DNA of 7,828 bases from Elusimicrobiota bacterium (GTDB lineage: Bacteria > Elusimicrobiota > UBA8919), in the NCBI GenBank assembly GCA_003452965.1, contig DMMW01000064.1, forward strand, positions 6,548-14,375, in the 5' to 3' direction. Below are positions 6,027-7,828 of the stretch, one piece after another (the stretch's first letter is position 1; each line of letters opens with the position of its first letter). Position numbers and translations under genes: made by a program. A model generated the notes under the pieces. The model was not told where the DNA came from. It did no database searches and saw only the letters and a list, made by a program, of their open reading frames with translations.

Positions 6027-6446
6027 ATGAAAATATTTACAGATAAAATTACTTTTAAAACGGCAGGGAATTGTGAAATTGTTGATATCACCGGTAAAAC
6101 AACGGATATTTTAAAAAAATCTAAGATTAAAGACGGTATTTTAAATGTTTTTATTCCAGGCGCAACTGGTGCAATAACAACTATAGAATACGAACCAGGT
6201 TTAGATGCTGATTTAAGAAACTTGCTTTATGATATAGTCAAAGAAAATGAAGATTACTCTCATAATAAAACACATGATGATATGAATGCCTCTTCTCATT
6301 TAAGAGCTTCACTTTTAGGACCTTCGTTATCAGTCCCCGTAGATAATGGAAAAATGATATTAGGCAAATGGCAACAAATAATATTTATAGACATGGACAA
6401 CCGCCCAAGAGATAGGGAAGTAGTTGTGAAAATAATAGGAGAATAG
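6027..6446 (+). CDS. yjbQ: UPF0047/YjbQ family protein (secondary thiamine-phosphate synthase type)
   Basis: This 139-residue protein spans the whole UPF0047 domain, the usual length. Signatures are PGATGAITTIEYEPG (44-58), the conserved polar centre HDDMNASSHLRASLLGPS (83-100) with D84, D85 and H91, and LGKWQQIIFIDMDNRPRDRE (112-131). E. coli YjbQ has weak thiamine-phosphate synthase activity, and the family is a small trimeric cytoplasmic protein; its main role is uncertain. No other thiamine gene is in the window, so a thiamine role here is only inherited from the family name. The gene stands alone, divergent from polX. Its start is fixed by the N-terminus MKIFTDKITFKT, and the upstream GGGGCGAG lies within a repeat arm. 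Confidence 0.93.
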   Translation: MKIFTDKITFKTAGNCEIVDITGKTTDILKKSKIKDGILNVFIPGATGAITTIEYEPGLDADLRNLLYDIVKENEDYSHNKTHDDMNASSHLRASLLGPSLSVPVDNGKMILGKWQQIIFIDMDNRPRDREVVVKIIGE

Positions 6447-6449
6447 AAA

Positions 6450-6576
6450 TCGCTCGGCAATAAATTTTCTTGGACACGCTCGTCCGACCGCCCTGTCGGA
6501 CTCACTCTAATCGTCGCTCCCGAATGTTAACGTCGCTCCTCAAGGGTCTTGCGAAAATTTTTACCTCGCTAACATT
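6450..6576. repeat. GC-richer repeat island after yjbQ
   Basis: This block opens the 625-bp gene-free stretch. It contains a 7-bp hairpin GTCCGAC-CGCCCT-GTCGGAC (6482-6501) and the direct repeat CGTCGCTCC at 6512-6520 and 6531-6539. There are also two larger inverted pairs: AAATTTTC/GAAAATTT (6462-6469 and 6553-6560) and AATGTTAACG/CGCTAACATT (6523-6532 and 6567-6576, one mismatch). No ORF with coding character is seen. The nested symmetry suggests a dispersed repeat or decayed small element. The GC hairpin has no T-run, so it is not a convincing terminator. Confidence 0.45.
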
Positions 6577-6594
6577 AAAAAGGTAAAAAGGTAA

Positions 6595-6643
6595 AGAGGT
6601 GGAGAGGGAAAAATTATAGATTTTGTTTTTTCTTTCTACCTTT
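6595..6643 (+). other. Long purine/pyrimidine RNA hairpin with G.U pairs, overlapping an 8-bp tandem repeat
   Basis: Bases 6595-6612 can pair with 6626-6643 over 18 base pairs without mismatch if five G.U wobbles are allowed, around a 13-base AT-rich loop. The wobbles form only in the plus-strand transcript. The left arm overlaps four degenerate 8-mers of the form AGGTAAAA starting at 6581, 6589, 6597 and 6605. It lies about 150 bases after yjbQ. Low complexity lowers its significance. Confidence 0.4.
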
Positions 6644-6737
6644 CTCATTTTCTCCAGTAATACCTTTATTTTTAAATTATGTTAATTAAAAGTAAAAATA
6701 ATATTTCTGTGAATAACTCCGAGAGAAAGATTTCTGA

Positions 6738-6745
6738 GGGGGGGG
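6738..6745 (+). repeat. Run of eight G
   Basis: An uninterrupted G8 tract lies in AT-rich DNA, 40 bases before the terminator. Such tracts can slip during replication and change promoter spacing, but no clear -35/-10 pair surrounds this one. Confidence 0.9.
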
Positions 6746-6785
6746 TACTTTAAATATAGGTGTTAATATTTCCGTAGTAAACTAG

Positions 6786-6814
6786 CAGTGTCGTTTTTTT
6801 GACACTGTTTTTTT
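6786..6814 (+). terminator. Intrinsic terminator upstream of the response-regulator leader
   Basis: CAGTGTC (6786-6792) and GACACTG (6801-6807) form a perfect 7-bp stem around GTTTTTTT, followed directly by seven T (6808-6814). There is no matching T-run on the other strand, so it acts on plus-strand transcripts only. It lies 340 bases after the yjbQ stop, and no promoter is evident between it and the response regulator. It could therefore end yjbQ transcripts or act as an attenuator. Confidence 0.8.
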
Positions 6815-6840
6815 AATTTTTGGATGAAGACCAAAAATTA

Positions 6841-7052
6841 CCCGCTGACGATTCACTTGTCCTCCGATGCTTCAGTGGAGGAGTGGCGGGAGAATCCTTT
6901 TCACAATGCGGGATTGGTATGTCCCCGTATTGGCTGTGGCATCAGTTCTGTAGTTGCCAACCTTGGTTGGCTTTGACTATCACAGTAGTCGTGAGGTCCT
7001 CTCTCAAGAAGTAGTGGCAAGGTCTCCTTGCCAAACGTAGTTGTAAAGCATC
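6841..7052 (+). ncRNA. GC-rich structured leader (candidate cis-regulatory RNA) of the response regulator
   Basis: By hand count 6841-7040 is 52% G+C, while the first 100 bases from 7081 in the following gene are 26%. It holds several strong hairpins. H1: CCCGC/GCGGG (6841-6845, 6886-6890) encloses CAC and TCCTCC pairing with GGAGGA and GTG, with an 11-base loop (6866-6876). H2: CAATGCGGG/CCCGTATTG (6904-6912, 6924-6932). H3: GCCAACC/GGTTGGC (6956-6962, 6965-6971), extended by TAGTT/GACTA. H5: TGGCAAGG/CCTTGCCA (7015-7022, 7026-7033). I see no signature of TPP, SAM-I, cobalamin, FMN, glycine or c-di-GMP riboswitches, nor of RNase P, tmRNA or SRP RNA. It may be a leader or an independent small RNA; 6S RNA is not excluded. 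Confidence 0.5.
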
Positions 7053-7057
7053 TTAAC

Positions 7058-7063
7058 AGGAGA
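7058..7063 (+). promoter_or_regulatory. Strong Shine-Dalgarno of the response regulator
   Basis: AGGAGA lies eight bases before the ATG at 7072. It is the only canonical ribosome site in the window. Its exact complement TCTCCT occurs at 7023-7028 in the last leader hairpin. Confidence 0.85.
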
Positions 7064-7071
7064 ACAAACAT

Positions 7072-7758
7072 ATGCGATACAAAGTTTTAGTAATTGATGA
7101 CCATAAAGGTACTCTTGAAGCATTAAAAATGCTTTTCAGTTATGAAAATTATTCTGTAATAACTGCTGAAAATGGTAAAACTGGAATTAATTTGGCGATA
7201 CAAAAACAACCAGATTTAATAATTCTTGATTTAGTACTTCCCGATATTCACGGATATAAAGTTAAAGAAATATTAAAAAAAGATAAAAATACTTCACAAA
7301 TACCGTTAATGATATTAACAGGTGCACATATAACAGCTGAAGATGAAGTAAAATGTCTAAAAACAGGTGCAGGCGAATTCATAAGGAAACCTATTAATAA
7401 TGATGTTTTTTTAGCCAGACTAAAAAACCTATTAAAAAATAACGAAAACAACAACAACCTAAAAGAAACAAAAAAAATATATGGATTTGAAATAAACGAA
7501 GAAGAAAGATACATCAAAACTAAAGACGGCATAATTGAATTAACACAACGAGAATATGATTTATTTATATTACTAATCAAAAATAAAGAACAGGTATTAA
7601 CAAAAGAAAATCTTTTAGAAAAAGTATGGGGTTATGGAACAGAAATAGATACACACACATTAGAAAGTCACATATTCAATCTCAGAAAAAAACTTGGACC
7701 AGAAAATGAAAAACGGATAAAAACAATAACAGGTATTGGTTACAAATTCAAGAAATAA
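7072..7758 (+). CDS. OmpR/PhoB-family response regulator
   Basis: This 228-residue two-component transcription factor has a receiver domain at about 1-121. It keeps the acidic pair D9-D10, phospho-acceptor D53 (ILDLVLPD), T83 (ILTG) and K106 (IRKP). An Asn-rich linker (about 122-136) leads to a winged-helix DNA-binding domain (about 137-228). The latter has LTQREYDLF, the recognition-helix region HTLESHIFNLRKKLG and the wing ITGIGYKF. Phosphorylation by a sensor kinase should promote dimerisation and DNA binding in the cytoplasm. No histidine kinase is in the window; one could begin after 7828 or the regulator may be an orphan. The start is fixed by the Shine-Dalgarno and the MRYKVLVIDD N-terminus. 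The G101-E102 step, GAGEF where GADDY is common, is a minor variation. Its targets cannot be inferred. Confidence 0.95.
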   Translation: MRYKVLVIDDHKGTLEALKMLFSYENYSVITAENGKTGINLAIQKQPDLIILDLVLPDIHGYKVKEILKKDKNTSQIPLMILTGAHITAEDEVKCLKTGAGEFIRKPINNDVFLARLKNLLKNNENNNNLKETKKIYGFEINEEERYIKTKDGIIELTQREYDLFILLIKNKEQVLTKENLLEKVWGYGTEIDTHTLESHIFNLRKKLGPENEKRIKTITGIGYKFKK

Positions 7759-7821
7759 CAAAAAGTATCCACAACATACTTCCCGATAAAAAAACTTTTT
7801 TAGAGCCCCCAGAAAATATTA

Positions 7822-7827
7822 TTGACA
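7822..7827 (+). promoter_or_regulatory. Possible -35 box at the window edge
   Basis: A perfect TTGACA lies at the end of the window, where a -10 would be beyond the edge. The 70 bases after the response regulator hold no clear terminator and no start of a further gene. Confidence 0.2.
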
Positions 7828-7828
7828 T

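Noticed and set aside
6588..6610. GAGGTGGAG resembling part of a SAM-I riboswitch
   Set aside because: The other conserved SAM-I segments and helices are absent; the match lies in a low-complexity purine tract.
6820..7014. 64-codon open frame with a TTG start across the structured leader
   Set aside because: It has no Shine-Dalgarno, an unusual Cys/Trp-rich composition unlike other proteins here, and coincides with strong hairpins. It is best explained as an open frame in GC-rich RNA-like sequence.
5850..7055. 8-mer GCATCTTA shared between the polX/yjbQ gap and the response-regulator leader
   Set aside because: An 8-mer match in about 8 kb is within chance, and the contexts differ (dyad arm in one, single-stranded leader in the other).
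1..7828. CRISPR array, tRNA, rRNA, phage or toxin-antitoxin genes
   Set aside because: No regular repeat-spacer pattern, cloverleaf, rRNA-like block or matching small gene pair was visible on either strand; other open frames are shadows of the listed genes.

Overview
The window is AT-rich bacterial chromosomal DNA with five complete protein genes that can be named to family level, one unassigned small gene and one gene cut by the left edge. No plasmid, phage, CRISPR, rRNA or tRNA feature is visible. The mix of a TMTC-like membrane protein with TPRs, a PolX with a PHP domain, a UPF0047/YjbQ protein and very repeat-rich intergenic DNA suggests an uncultivated low-GC Gram-negative-type lineage. 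Omnitrophota or Elusimicrobiota would fit, but this is a weak guess from gene style, not from a marker phylogeny.

Layout. Positions 1-1188 hold the C-terminal part of a polytopic membrane protein with five TPRs. A 220-bp gap follows, holding a palindromic repeat with a second palindromic element inserted in its loop. Next come a HAD phosphatase (1410-2075), a repeat-filled gap, serS (2247-3635) and a small gene one base behind it (3637-3996). These face a convergent, full-length polX on the minus strand (4074-5780). The polX/yjbQ divergent region (5781-6026) has a candidate promoter for each direction and a 13-bp perfect inverted repeat whose right arm ends 4 bases before the yjbQ start. yjbQ is at 6027-6446. 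A 625-bp gene-free stretch follows (6447-7071): a repeat island, a long G.U-rich hairpin, a run of eight G, a textbook intrinsic terminator and a GC-rich structured segment. The last leads into an OmpR/PhoB-type response regulator (7072-7758).

The genes do not form one pathway. They are housekeeping (serS, polX), metabolic (HAD, yjbQ), cell-envelope (TPR protein) and signalling (response regulator) genes. Only serS and the following small gene look like an operon.

The most interesting part is not protein-coding. The response regulator has a structured leader of about 210 nt behind a terminator, with possible pairings that reach the bases beside its Shine-Dalgarno and the Shine-Dalgarno itself. 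yjbQ may also have its ribosome site masked by an inverted repeat. polX may be transcribed from exactly its start codon. All structures were read by eye and none was computed.
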